The position numbers and the translations under genes were made by a program. The notes below the pieces were generated by a model. That model was not told where the DNA came from and ran no database searches. It worked only from the letters and a program-made list of their open reading frames with translations. DNA of 64,000 bases from Hymenobacter sp. 15J16-1T3B (GTDB lineage Bacteria > Bacteroidota > Bacteroidia > Cytophagales > Hymenobacteraceae), in NCBI RefSeq assembly GCF_020711235.1, contig NZ_JAJFAV010000012.1:141999-205998 (forward strand). Reading direction: 5' to 3'. This document shows, piece after piece, positions 41,889 through 52,682 of the stretch (position 1 is the first letter of the stretch; each line of letters starts with the position of its first letter).

Positions 41889-41907
41889 CGGCCCGGCTGA
41901 ACGCAAA

Positions 41908-41938
41908 CAAGCCCGGCTGCGCGTCACAGCCGGGCTTG
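41908..41938. terminator. Bidirectional terminator between convergent genes
   Basis: A 12-bp perfect stem CAAGCCCGGCTG (41908-41919) with CAGCCGGGCTTG (41927-41938) and a 7-nt loop, between the T9SS type B gene and pseB. Confidence 0.8.
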
Positions 41939-41961
41939 GGGAGCTTTGCGAAAAGCGGGGC

Positions 41962-43202
<1,241 letters not shown>

Positions 43203-43208
<6 letters not shown>

Positions 43209-45074
43209 GAAGTACAAAATCCGTTTCCAGCCCCCGTCAAGCTCATCATCTGGGACTTGGACGACACGTTCTGGCGCGGCACGCTCTCGGAAGGCGAGGT
43301 GGAAGCCCTGGCCGACAACGTCGAGCTGGTGCGCGCCACCGCCGCCCGGGGCATCATTCACACCGTCGTCAGCAAAAATGACCTGGCGCCGGCCGAAGCC
43401 AAGCTCGCGGAGCTGGGCGTGCGCGACCTGTTCGTGTTTTTGCGGGTGAGCTGGCAGCCCAAGGGCCCGATCATCAAGCAGTTGCTGGAGGATATGCAGC
43501 TGCGCGCCCCCAACGCGCTGTTTCTCGACGACAACCCCATCAACCGGGCCGAGGCCCTGCACTACAACCCCCAGCTGCAGGTGGCCGACCCCGCCGACCT
43601 GCCCCGCTTGGCGCCGCAACTGCTGGCCTTCGGCAAGCCCGACCCCTCGTACGCCCGCCTGGAGCAGTACCGCCTGCTGGAGCGCCAGCAACAGGCCCGC
43701 GCCGATTACCAGGGCGACAACCTGGCCTTTCTGCGCGACGCCCAGGTGCGCGTGGAGCTGCGCGAGGGCAAAGAGGCCGTGTGGCCCGACTTCAACCGCA
43801 TCGAGGAGCTGATCAACCGCTCCAACCAGCTGAACTATACCAAGAAACGGGTGGTGCTGCAGGAGCTGGAAGCCCGGCTGGGGGCCACGCGCCTACGCTG
43901 GGGCACCGTGCGCGTGCGGGACCGGTTCGGTGACTACGGCATGGTCGGTGTGTACGCCCTGAACACCTTTACCAATGAGCTGGAGCAGTTCACCTTCAGC
44001 TGCCGCATCTTGCACCTGGGCGTGGAGCAGTGGACCTACGCCCACCTGGGCTTTCCCCGGCTGGACGTGCAGGGCGACGTGGCTACGCCGCTCAACCAGA
44101 CGGATCAGCCCGACTGGATAACGCTGGAATCCACCGCCGAAGCCGGGCAGGACCTCGCCGCCGCTACCGCGCTGACGCCGGGTGCCGACAAGGGACGCCT
44201 GCGCATTCTGCTCAAGGGCGGCTGCGACCTGGGTCAGCTCACGCCCTACCTGCAGACCTACCAGGTCGACGTGACGGAGGATTTCAACTACGTCAACGAC
44301 CACCAAGTGCCGGTGCACACCGAGCACACCGAGCTGCTACGCCTGAGCCAGTCCTTGCCGCCCGCCGAGCAGCACCGGCTGGCTGATGCGCTGCCGTTTC
44401 TGGACCGCGAGGCCTTTCAGCCCCGGCTCTGGCAGCCCGGCCCCGGCTACGACGCCGTGGTGTACAGCCCCTTGATGGACTACACCCAGGACCTGTACCG
44501 CGAAAAAGCCACCGGCATCCTCGTGCCCTTCGGCGGCTACCAGGACCTGACGCAAGTCGACCCCGCCGCGCAGGCCCAGCGCTACGCCCAGCGCAAGTTT
44601 CGCGGCATGGACGAGGCCTGGCTGCGCCGCTTCCGCGAGGAGTTCAGCTACGCCGGCCCGCTCACGCCCGAGCGGTTCCAGGAGAACCTACAGTGGCTGC
44701 GCGAGCAGCTGCCGGCCGCGGTGCCGCTCGTCTTGCTCACCGGCGCGGAAGTGGAAGTGCCCGGCTCGCCCGAGCCCGGCGCCGTGCTGCGCCACCAGCA
44801 GATGAACGCCGCCCTGCTCGACTTCGCCGCCCGCACGCCCAACGTGCTGGTGGTGGACGTACGCGAGGTGGTGCGCACCCGCGCCGACGTGACCAACAAC
44901 CTGCGCCACTACCAACGCCCGCTCTACAAGGCCTTGGCCGACAAATTGGCCGCCGAACTGGCGCAGTGGCAGGGCCGACAGCTCAGCCGCTCCACCGTTG
45001 GGCAGCTGCGCGCCGCCCTGCTCGATGCCCTGCCCCGGCCCGTGCGCAAGGTGTGGGACCGGCTCACGCAGTAG
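43203..45074 (+). CDS. HAD-IIIC family (FkbH-like) protein with SGNH-like C-terminal part
   Basis: A 623-residue cytoplasmic protein. The HAD motif I is LIIWDLDDTFWRG near residue 15, motif II lies in TVVSKND, and motif III/IV is LFLDDNPINRAEA. This is followed by an FkbH-type GNAT-like region (WPDFNRIEELINRSNQLNYT, FGDYGMVGVYAL). The C-terminal 280 residues look SGNH-hydrolase-like (ILLKGGCDLGQL, VVYSPLMDYTQDLY, NVLVVDVREVVRTRADVTNN). FkbH proteins load glyceryl units on carrier proteins or act in acyl modification; in surface-glycan loci they may decorate sugars. Divergent from pseB. The start codon lies in a repeat arm. Confidence 0.85.
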
Positions 45075-45127
45075 CGCGGGCCAGCTACGCCCTTCGCGTA
45101 TTCCAGATGATTGTCGCGAAAAGAGGT

Positions 45128-45152
45128 CGTTCTGCACAAGCAAAGCAGAACG
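45128..45152. terminator. Nested hairpin between convergent genes
   Basis: CGTTCTGC (45128-45135) pairs with GCAGAACG (45145-45152). An outer pair, GCGCGGGCC (45074-45082) with GGCCCGCGC (45152-45160), shares the last base and can enclose it. It sits between the FkbH-like gene and the minus-strand GT4 gene. Confidence 0.65.
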
Positions 45153-45167
45153 GCCCGCGCCAGCCGT

Positions 45168-46472
45168 TTACTTCCGAATGAGCTCCACCAAGCGCTGCGT
45201 GAGGCCGCGGCGGGAGTAACGGGCGCTGCTGAAGGCAGGCAGGTCCTGGTTGGGGCTTTGCTGCCAGGCGGCCACCAGCTGATCGAGGTAGGCGCGCATA
45301 GCTTCTCGGTCTTCGTAGCTAAAGTTCTGGCCGGCGTGGGTTTCCTCCAGGATGTGGGCCGCGTCGGAGCCGGTGGGGCCGATGCAGATGACGGGCTTAT
45401 TGGCCGCCAGGTACTCGAACACCTTGCCGGGCAAAATGCCGCGGTTGTGCGGCACGTCGGGAATGCCGAGCAGCAGCACGGTGGCGCGCAGCATGTAGCC
45501 CACGGCCGCGTCGTGGGGCACGAATTCCACCAGCTCGGTGCGCTCCGTCAGGCCCGCCTCGGCCAACTGCTGCGCTACTTCCTTGGCCACGCGCCCCACG
45601 AAGCGCAGGCGCAGCGGCACCTGCGGGTGCCGCGCGGCGCAGGCCGCTACCTCTTCCAGAAAGGGCCCAACGTGGTACTGCCCGGTGATGGTGCCCACGT
45701 AGGTCAGCAGCAGCGCATCAGGGGGTGGGAGGGAAGGCAGCTGAAAATCGGCTTCGTCGTAGCCGTTGGGCAGCACCGCAAACTTATCCGAATGCAGCCC
45801 GGTGCCCTTGCCCTGCAGCAGCCGACCGGTGTCGGGGCTGGTGGTGATGACCACGTCGGCCGCTTCCAGGACCTGCCGCTCGTAGCGTTGATCCAGCCAG
45901 CGGGCCACGGCGGTGCGCATCAAGGTCTGGGTGTAGTAGATGTCGGTCCACGGGTCGCGCAGGTCGGCCAGCCAGCGCCAGCCGTAGCGCTTTTTCAGGG
46001 CCAGGCCGATGAGCTGGGTGGAGTGCGGGGGTGAGGAGGTGAGCACCGCGTCGAACTGCTCCCCGGCGGCCACCAGGGCCGCGACTTGCTTCAGGACGAA
46101 GCTGTTCCAGCCCCGGCGCGGGTCGGGCAAAAACACGTTGCCGCGCACGAAGCGCGCCACCCGCTGCGCCACCGACGGTCGGCCTTCGTTAGCAAAGCCG
46201 CCGTGCGGAATCGGCCGGTTGGTGAGCTTCTGGTAGGCCCCGAACGGCTCCCGCGTGCCCGTGCGCAGCACCCGCACGCCCGGCGGCACGTCGGCTTCCA
46301 GGGAGTAATCCAGCACCGGGTACGCCGCCTGGGCCGGGTCGACGGTGATGACCGTGGGCTCGACGCCCAGGGCGGGCAGGTGCTTCACCCACTTCAGGCA
46401 GCGCTGCACGCCGGCCCCGCCCGACGGGGGCCAGTAGTAGGTGATGACCAGCAAACGAAGCGGCGCGGGCAC
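45168..46472 (-). CDS. Family 4 glycosyltransferase
   Basis: A 434-residue GT-B enzyme. The N-terminal Rossmann half has LLVITYYWPPSGGAGVQRCL (Gly-rich acceptor loop) and RWLADLRDPWTDIYY. The C-terminal half has FAVLPNGYDEADF, LLTYVGTITGQYHVG, VEFVPHDAAVGYML, and GILPGKVFEYLAANKPVICI, which is the E-x7-E-like nucleotide-sugar site of family 4. It is probably a surface polysaccharide or glycoprotein glycan enzyme acting with the neighbouring pse locus, though it lies outside that run of genes. Confidence 0.9.
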   Translation of the reverse strand: MPAPLRLLVITYYWPPSGGAGVQRCLKWVKHLPALGVEPTVITVDPAQAAYPVLDYSLEADVPPGVRVLRTGTREPFGAYQKLTNRPIPHGGFANEGRPSVAQRVARFVRGNVFLPDPRRGWNSFVLKQVAALVAAGEQFDAVLTSSPPHSTQLIGLALKKRYGWRWLADLRDPWTDIYYTQTLMRTAVARWLDQRYERQVLEAADVVITTSPDTGRLLQGKGTGLHSDKFAVLPNGYDEADFQLPSLPPPDALLLTYVGTITGQYHVGPFLEEVAACAARHPQVPLRLRFVGRVAKEVAQQLAEAGLTERTELVEFVPHDAAVGYMLRATVLLLGIPDVPHNRGILPGKVFEYLAANKPVICIGPTGSDAAHILEETHAGQNFSYEDREAMRAYLDQLVAAWQQSPNQDLPAFSSARYSRRGLTQRLVELIRK

Positions 46473-46636
46473 GGCAGGGCGATTTTTGGGGTTACGGGAG
46501 GGCGAAAGTAAAGCGCAAAGCCGGCTTTCATGGTTTTGTGGCTATTTTTGTGCTTGGTGCTCCGGCCCCGCGCTCCGGGCGCGGCTGTTCAGCCCGCACT
46601 TTTTCGCCCGAAGCAACTCTTTGCTACGCCCAACCC

Positions 46637-47977
46637 ATGTTTGATAATTTATCTACCAAGCTCGACCGCGCCTTTAAAACCCTCAAAGGCCAGGGCAGCA
46701 TCACCGAAATCAACGTCGCCTCGACGGTAAAGGAAATCCGCCGCGCGCTGGTGGACGCCGACGTGAACTACAAGGTGGCCAAGGAAGTCACCGACAAGAT
46801 CAAGGACGAGGCCATGGGCCGCGAAGTCCTGACCGCGGTGTCGCCGGGCCAGCTGATGGTCAAAATCGTCTACGACGAGCTGACCGAGCTGATGGGCGGT
46901 GAGAAGAAGGACATCCAGATCAAGGGCGACCCGGCCGTGGTGCTGCTCTCGGGCCTGCAGGGCTCGGGCAAGACGACCTTCGCCGGCAAGCTGGCCGCGT
47001 TTATCAAGAAGCAAAACCGCAACGTGCTGCTGGTGGCCGCCGACGTGTACCGCCCGGCCGCTATCGACCAGCTGAAGGTGCTCGGCGAGCAAATCGGCGT
47101 GGAGGTGTACTCCGAAGTGGAGAACAAAAACCCTGTGCAGATTGCGCAGAACGCCATTCAGTTCGCCAAGCAGAACAACAAAAAGGTCGTCATCATCGAC
47201 ACCGCCGGCCGCCTGGCCGTCGACGAGCAGATGATGGCCGAAATCGAGCAGGTGAAGCGGGCCATCAACCCCTCGGAAACCCTGTTCGTGGTCGACTCCA
47301 TGACCGGCCAGGACGCGGTGAACACCGCCAAGGCCTTTAATGAGCGCATCAACTTCGACGGCGTGGTGCTCACCAAGCTCGACGGCGACTCCCGCGGCGG
47401 CGCGGCCCTGAGCATCCGGGCCGTGGTCGAAAAGCCCATCAAGTTCATCTCGACGGGCGAGAAGATGGAGGCGCTGGACCTGTTCTACCCCGACCGCATG
47501 GCCCAGCGCATCCTGGGCATGGGCGACGTGATTTCGCTGGTAGAGCGCGCCCAGCAGCAGTTCGACGAGGACGAGGCCAAGCGCATCAACGCCAAGATCC
47601 GCAAGAACCAGTTCAACTTCGACGACTTCCTCTCGCAGCTGGACCAGATCAAGAAGATGGGCAACCTAAAGGACCTCGTCGGCATGATTCCGGGCATGGG
47701 CAAGGCCATGAAGGACGTGGAAATCGACGACGACGCGTTCAAGCCGATTGAGGCCATCATCAAGAGCATGACCCCGCAGGAGCGCGCCAACCCGGACATC
47801 ATCAACGGTTCGCGCCGCAAGCGCCTCGCCGCCGGCTCGGGCCAGGGCATTCAGCAGGTGAACAACCTGATGAAGCAGTTCGACGAGATGCGCAAGATGA
47901 TGCGCACCATGAACAAAATGAGCCAGACCAAGGGCGGCATGGCCCAAATGGCCAAAATGATGGGCATGCGTCGGTAA
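46637..47977 (+). CDS. ffh: Signal recognition particle GTPase Ffh
   Basis: A 446-residue protein from ATG 46637. The N domain (LDRAFKTLKGQGSITEINVA) is followed by the G domain with G1 GLQGSGKTTFAGKLA, the DVYRPAAIDQL motif, G3 DTAGRL, G4 TKLDGDSRGGAAL and FISTGEKMEALDLF. The Met-rich M domain that binds SRP RNA starts near residue 300 and ends in KMMRTMNKMSQTKGGMAQMA. It targets nascent membrane proteins to SecYEG through FtsY. Its RNA partner is encoded at 8624. A -7 box TATTTTTG at 46543-46550 precedes it. Confidence 0.97.
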   Translation: MFDNLSTKLDRAFKTLKGQGSITEINVASTVKEIRRALVDADVNYKVAKEVTDKIKDEAMGREVLTAVSPGQLMVKIVYDELTELMGGEKKDIQIKGDPAVVLLSGLQGSGKTTFAGKLAAFIKKQNRNVLLVAADVYRPAAIDQLKVLGEQIGVEVYSEVENKNPVQIAQNAIQFAKQNNKKVVIIDTAGRLAVDEQMMAEIEQVKRAINPSETLFVVDSMTGQDAVNTAKAFNERINFDGVVLTKLDGDSRGGAALSIRAVVEKPIKFISTGEKMEALDLFYPDRMAQRILGMGDVISLVERAQQQFDEDEAKRINAKIRKNQFNFDDFLSQLDQIKKMGNLKDLVGMIPGMGKAMKDVEIDDDAFKPIEAIIKSMTPQERANPDIINGSRRKRLAAGSGQGIQQVNNLMKQFDEMRKMMRTMNKMSQTKGGMAQMAKMMGMRR

Positions 47978-48005
47978 ACCACGCGCCAAGGCGGTTCCAC
48001 TGGCT

Positions 48006-48206
48006 GACATTGTGAGCAACGCGACGCACTCTTTCCTCCAGTAGCACTACCGCTACAATCCCTACTGCCCAAAAACAGCACCGCCCGAAACTGTAGCATC
48101 AGTTTCGGGCGGTGCTGTTTTGTGTTGGCTTTTCGCTTAAGGCGTGCCGGGAGCGGAAGGCTTGACCCCGCTTGATGCGCGGAGTGTCGGGCCTGCTCGC
48201 AATGAC
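48006..48206. repeat. Composite palindromic repeat, copy C, acting as bidirectional terminator
   Basis: The left arm at 48006-48036 (GACATTGTGAGCAACGCGAC, then CTCTTTCC) and the right arm, inverted, at about 48193-48206 (CTGCTCGCAATGAC) flank a 22-bp perfect stem (48072-48093 with 48100-48121). The stem shares AACAGCACCGCCCGAAACT with copy A. It lies between convergent ffh and the deaminase gene. Confidence 0.8.
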
Positions 48207-48231
48207 GGCGGGCGCAGGAGCCGTACCGGAG

Positions 48232-48708
48232 TTAGTACTCCGTCTTGCCCTCGTGCTGTTCCCAGGCGCCGAACCCTTCCAGCGCTTCGTCGCGCAGCAA
48301 CTGCTGCATGGGAATGTTGCGCTCGGAGAGCGGCTTCTCGATTTCGTCGTAGATGAACTGGTCGTCGAAGCCGATGGCGGCCGCGTCCTGCTTGGTGTTG
48401 CCGTAAAACACCCGGCGCGGGCGGGCCCAGTAGATGGCACCCAGGCACATGGGGCACGGCTCGCAGGAGGTGTACAGGTCGCAGTCGGTGAGCTGAAAGG
48501 TGCCCAGCTCCTGGCAGGCCTTGCGGATGGCGTCGACCTCGGCGTGGCAGGTGGGGTCGTTGGTGCTGGTGACTTGGTTGTAGCCGCGGGCGATAATGCG
48601 GCCGTCTTTGACGACGACGGCGCCGAAGGGGCCGCCGTGGCCGGCCTGCATTTTCTCGACGGAGAGGCGGATGGCCTCGCGCATGAAGTCAGGGTTGGGA
48701 GTGTCCAT
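48232..48708 (-). CDS. guaD: Guanine deaminase / nucleoside deaminase
   Basis: A 158-residue cytidine-deaminase-fold enzyme from ATG 48708. The zinc site is CHAEVDAIRKA (HAE) and SCEPCPMCLGAIYWA (PCxxC). GGPFGAVVVKDGRIIARGYN is the first strand pair. The C-terminal tail (SERNIPMQQLLRDEALEGF, then GKTEY) is that of Bacillus-type GuaD rather than tRNA adenosine deaminase TadA, and it closes the neighbouring active site in the dimer. It converts guanine to xanthine. A -7 box TATTTTTG on the minus strand (48740-48733) lies 25 bases upstream. Confidence 0.9.
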   Translation of the reverse strand: MDTPNPDFMREAIRLSVEKMQAGHGGPFGAVVVKDGRIIARGYNQVTSTNDPTCHAEVDAIRKACQELGTFQLTDCDLYTSCEPCPMCLGAIYWARPRRVFYGNTKQDAAAIGFDDQFIYDEIEKPLSERNIPMQQLLRDEALEGFGAWEQHEGKTEY

Positions 48709-48885
48709 AGGGGAAAACGGAAAACGAACCGGCAAAAATACGTTGCCGCCGGGCAACTATCCGTGGCCGGGCTCCGAGTTTACGGCTAGTACTTGAAGAA
48801 GGCGGGCAGGCACTGCTTGCAGCGGGCCGCCCGGCCTTACCACAACCAAACCCATTTCCCACTCCTCAACCAAACATCCTCCGTT

Positions 48886-50760
48886 ATGAACCGACCATCT
48901 ACTCTCGGGCGACTGTTCGGGCTGACCGTTGCGCTGCTGCTCAGCCTGGCCGCCCGCGCCGACCACCTGCGCCCGCACCTGCTGCTCGGCGCCCAGCTGC
49001 GCGGCGACCAGGAAGTACCGGCCGTCACGACCAACGCCCGCGGCGTGGCCAGCTTCACCCTGAACGCCACCCGCGACACCCTGTTTATTACCGCCGCTTT
49101 CAACGGGCTGAGCGGCGCCATCACCCAGGCCCACGTGCACGACGGGGCCCGCGGCGTGGCCGGGCCGGTGGTGACCAACCTGCTGCCCTTCATCACCGGC
49201 AACCGCATGCAGGGCTTCCTCACCGGCACCGACCTCGACCGGGCCAAGCTCAGCAAGTACCTGCGCGGCGAGTACTACATCAACGTGCACACGGCCGCCA
49301 ATCCCGGTGGCGAAATCCGCGGGCAGATCGAGGTGGAAACCGACGGCGAGTACGCCGCCACGTTGACGGGCGACCAGGAAGTGCCGGCCGTCACGACCAG
49401 CGGCACCGGCCTGGGCACGTTCAACCTGAGCCAGGACCAGACCAAGCTCAAGTTCAAGGTGGTGGTGTCGGGGCTGAGCAGCGCCATTACCAACAGCCAC
49501 TTCCATACCGGCGCCTTCGGCGTCAGCGGCCCGGTAATCGTGGGCACGGAATCCTTCCGCACCGGCAACGTCATCGAGGGCGAAATTACGCCCACGGCCG
49601 CCTTCCTCACGGCCCTGGCGGCCGGGCAGATCTATTTCAACGTGCACACGGCCAACAACCCCGGCGGCGAAATCCGCGGGCAGGTGCTGCTCGCCGCCCG
49701 CTCCCTGGCCCACGACGCCCGTCTCGACGGCACGCAGATGGTGCCGGCCGTCACGACCACCGGCCACGGCGTGGCGGTGCTCCGCCTGAATACTACGCTG
49801 GACACGCTGCGCATTGCCGTTTCGCATACCGGGCTGAGCGGCGCGCCCACCAGCATTCAGCTGTTTGCCAACGATGCCGGCACGGCCAATACCACCGCCA
49901 CGCGCCTGCTGAACGTGGCCATTCCGGCCAGCACGGGCAACAGCTTCGGCCTGACGCTAACCGGCCTGAATGCGGCCGCCATCAACCTGTTTCTGAGCGG
50001 CGGCGCCAACGTGGTCTTCACGACGGCCGCTAACCCCAACGGCGAAATTCGCGGGCAGATCTACCGCTTGGCGCGGGAGGGCTACACTTTCGCCCTGAAC
50101 GGCCAGCAGGAGGCCCCCAACCCGGTGAGCAGCGGCGGTTACGGCGCGGGCTTCGTCTCCGTCGACCGCGACCAGAACAACGCGCACTTTGCCCTGGTGT
50201 GGGGCGGGCTCAGCGGGCCGGCCACGCAGGGCCACTTCCACACCGGGCTACTCCGGCAAGCCGGACCGGTGGTGTTCAATCTGCCCGCCTTTTTCAACAA
50301 CACGACCAACCCCTTCGAAGCCAACGGCTTTTGGACCAGCACCGCCGCGCAGCCGTTTACCCTGCGCCGCTCCCTGCAGTTCCGCCGCGACAGTATGTAC
50401 GTGAACCTGCACACGGCCGCCAACCCCGGCGGGGAAATCCGCGGGCAGGTGCTGCGCGGCGCCCGCAACCTGAGCCGGGTGCTGGCTACGCAGCCCGAAG
50501 CCCTGGTCGCCGAGTCGTTTGCGGTGTATCCCAATCCGGCGCGCGGGCAGCTGCAGCTGACCTTTGAAAGTAAAGTAGCCGCAGCGGGCACCATTCAGGT
50601 CCACGATGTGTTGGGCCGCCAGATTCTTTCGCAAACCGTGCGCATGCAACCCGGAGTCAACAATCCGACTCTTGGGGTTAGTGACCTGAAGGCCGGAATA
50701 TATTTTATCACGATAAATGCTTCTGGCACGAAGATTGTCACTAAATTTGCGAAAGAATAG
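48886..50760 (+). CDS. Secreted protein with four CHRD domains and a T9SS type A sorting domain
   Basis: A 624-residue protein from ATG 48886, chosen for the signal peptide that follows (RLFGLTVALLLSLAARA). Four CHRD (chordin-type) units run from about residue 35 to 525. Each opens with a GDQEVPAVTT-like motif (the third GTQMVPAVTT, the fourth GQQEAPNPVS) and closes with NPGGEIRGQ or NPNGEIRGQ. The C-terminal sorting domain has FAVYPNPARGQLQLTFES, VHDVLGRQILSQTV and LKAGIYFITINA. It is exported through the T9SS to the surface. The role is unknown. It has three D(S/T)(L/M) sequons. Confidence 0.92.
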   Translation: MNRPSTLGRLFGLTVALLLSLAARADHLRPHLLLGAQLRGDQEVPAVTTNARGVASFTLNATRDTLFITAAFNGLSGAITQAHVHDGARGVAGPVVTNLLPFITGNRMQGFLTGTDLDRAKLSKYLRGEYYINVHTAANPGGEIRGQIEVETDGEYAATLTGDQEVPAVTTSGTGLGTFNLSQDQTKLKFKVVVSGLSSAITNSHFHTGAFGVSGPVIVGTESFRTGNVIEGEITPTAAFLTALAAGQIYFNVHTANNPGGEIRGQVLLAARSLAHDARLDGTQMVPAVTTTGHGVAVLRLNTTLDTLRIAVSHTGLSGAPTSIQLFANDAGTANTTATRLLNVAIPASTGNSFGLTLTGLNAAAINLFLSGGANVVFTTAANPNGEIRGQIYRLAREGYTFALNGQQEAPNPVSSGGYGAGFVSVDRDQNNAHFALVWGGLSGPATQGHFHTGLLRQAGPVVFNLPAFFNNTTNPFEANGFWTSTAAQPFTLRRSLQFRRDSMYVNLHTAANPGGEIRGQVLRGARNLSRVLATQPEALVAESFAVYPNPARGQLQLTFESKVAAAGTIQVHDVLGRQILSQTVRMQPGVNNPTLGVSDLKAGIYFITINASGTKIVTKFAKE

Positions 50761-50787
50761 TTTTTAGGTGTTTTGGTTGTGGAAAAG

Positions 50788-50814
50788 AGGGCGGCTGTTA
50801 GCTGCCCTTTTTTT
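50788..50814 (+). terminator. Rho-independent terminator after the CHRD gene
   Basis: AGGGCGGCT (50788-50796) pairs with AGCTGCCCT (50800-50808) with one G-U pair and a 3-nt loop. A run of seven T follows. Confidence 0.85.
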
Positions 50815-50893
50815 ATTGCAGATAATGAGGTCTTTACCCGGCCTGGCAGCCCCCAGCGGCAGGGCCGTCAGCCTGTCAGCCGGGTCGTTTTGG

Positions 50894-52600
50894 CTACTTT
50901 TTGACGTAGAAATACTCCTGCCGCGGCTCGGGGCTGCCGTGACGACGGTGCTGTTCCTCCTGAGCCCGCAGCTCCACGCGGCGGATTTTGCCGCTGATGG
51001 TTTTCGGCAGCTCAGCCACAAATTCCAGGATGCGCGGCATCTTGTAGGGCGCTAGCTGCTGCCGGGCAAACGCAAACAGCTCCTCTGCCAGCGCTTCGGA
51101 GGCCGGTGAGCTGGGGTGTAGGATGACGAAGGCTTTGATTTCGTGGCCTTTGATGGAGTGAGGGGAGCCAACCACCGCTGCTTCCACCACGGCCGGGTGG
51201 TCAATAAGGGCGCTTTCTACTTCGAAGGGGCCCACGCGGTAGTCGGAGGACTTGATGACGTCGTCGTCGCGGCCGACGAACCACACGTAGCCGTCGGCGT
51301 CGCGGTAGGCTTTGTCGCCGGTGTAGTACAGGCCGTGGCGGAACACCGTAGCGCCGCGCTCCGGCTCGCCGAAATACTCCTTGAAAATGCCGTTGGGGCG
51401 GCCGGTGTCCATGCGCACCGCAATGTGGCCTTCCTCCAGGGCCGGCAACTCGCGGCCCTCGTCGTCGGCAATGACGATATCGTACATGAAGGAGGGGCGG
51501 CCCATGGAGCCGAAGCGCACCGCGCTGCCGGGTAGGTTGTACACCATAGCGGTGCTTTCGGTTTGTCCGTACCCGTCGCGGATCAGCCGGCCGGTGCCGC
51601 GCTGCCAGGCCTCAATAACTTCGGGGTTGAGCGGCTCGCCGGCGCTGACGCACTCGCGGAACTGGAACTGGTAGGCCGCCAGGTCTTCCAGAATGAGCAG
51701 ACGCAGCACCGTGGGCGGGGCGCAAAACGTGGTAGCGCCCTCGCGCTGCAGGGCCCGCAGCAGGGGCGGGGCCGCAAACTTGCCGGCCTGCCGGTACACC
51801 AGCAGCGCCGCGCCCACGCTCAACGGGGCAAAAAAACTGCTCCAGGCAAATTTGGCCCAGCCCGCCTGCGAGATGTTGCAGTGCAAATCGTCGGGCCCGA
51901 CGCCAATCCAGGCGGCCGTGCTCAAGTGCCCGACGGGGTAAGAAAAGTGGGTGTGCGTGACGACTTTGGGCAGGCCCGTGGTGCCCGAGGTGAAGAAGAG
52001 GAACAGCGGGTCGTCGGAGCGGGTGGGAGCGGGCTCGGCCGTGGCCGGGTACGCCTGGGTTTCCTCGAAGCCGGCCCAGCCCGGGCGCGGGCCCGCCCCG
52101 ACCAGCATTTTCAGCGGAATCTGCGCGCCCAGCGCCGCTTCGGCCTCGTCGATTTTGGCGGCGTTGTCGGCATCGGCAATGACCACGGCGGGCAACAGCC
52201 GGCCGAAGCGGTACTGCAGGTCCGGCACCGTCATGATGGTGGCGGTGGGAATGAGCACCTGCCCGCCCTTGATGCCGGCGAGGTAGGTAAACCACAGTTC
52301 GGCCACCACGGGCACCATCAGCAGCACCGCCTGCCCGGGCTGCACGCCGCGGGCGCGCCAGTAGTTGAGCAGGCGGTTGGCGTGCCCGCTCAGCGCCGCG
52401 TAGCTATAGCTTTCCGCGGGTTCGGCCTCGTCGCCGACCAGGCGCAGGGCTGCTTTGGCGGGGTGCGCGGCCGCGTGCAGGCCCTCGAAGATGTCGGCGG
52501 TCCAGTTGAAGTACTCCGGCTTGGGAATGGGCAGCTGGGCCAGGTCCTCGTAGCGGCCGGCCGCGGCCAGCTGTTGAAACTGCTGGAAATACGCTTTCAT
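50894..52600 (-). CDS. AMP-forming acyl-CoA synthetase (medium-chain type)
   Basis: A 568-residue adenylate-forming enzyme from ATG 52600. The P-loop LFLFFTSGTTGLPKVVTHTH, the adenine-binding DGYGQTESTAMVYN, the hinge YRDADGYVWFVGRDDDVIKS and the catalytic Lys in AELPKTISGKIRRVEL are all present, giving a complete acyl-CoA synthetase. The overall style is that of the MACS group (acyl + ATP + CoA to acyl-CoA). It follows a small hypothetical gene on the same strand but is separated from it by a strong terminator. Confidence 0.92.
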   Translation of the reverse strand: MKAYFQQFQQLAAAGRYEDLAQLPIPKPEYFNWTADIFEGLHAAAHPAKAALRLVGDEAEPAESYSYAALSGHANRLLNYWRARGVQPGQAVLLMVPVVAELWFTYLAGIKGGQVLIPTATIMTVPDLQYRFGRLLPAVVIADADNAAKIDEAEAALGAQIPLKMLVGAGPRPGWAGFEETQAYPATAEPAPTRSDDPLFLFFTSGTTGLPKVVTHTHFSYPVGHLSTAAWIGVGPDDLHCNISQAGWAKFAWSSFFAPLSVGAALLVYRQAGKFAAPPLLRALQREGATTFCAPPTVLRLLILEDLAAYQFQFRECVSAGEPLNPEVIEAWQRGTGRLIRDGYGQTESTAMVYNLPGSAVRFGSMGRPSFMYDIVIADDEGRELPALEEGHIAVRMDTGRPNGIFKEYFGEPERGATVFRHGLYYTGDKAYRDADGYVWFVGRDDDVIKSSDYRVGPFEVESALIDHPAVVEAAVVGSPHSIKGHEIKAFVILHPSSPASEALAEELFAFARQQLAPYKMPRILEFVAELPKTISGKIRRVELRAQEEQHRRHGSPEPRQEYFYVKK

Positions 52601-52627
52601 GCGGGCAGGGTGGGTGAGGGGCAACAC

Positions 52628-52682
52628 AAAAAGGCGCGGCCGCCCAAAGCCGGCCGCGCCCGAAGCGGGGGCTTTGGGCGGC
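52628..52682 (-). terminator. Rho-independent terminator on the minus strand
   Basis: A 13-bp perfect stem (52670-52682 with 52639-52651; stem sequence GCCGCCCAAAGCC) with a GC-rich loop that can form an inner hairpin. A run of five T on the minus strand follows at 52632-52628. It directly abuts the stop codon of the hypothetical gene upstream. Confidence 0.8.
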
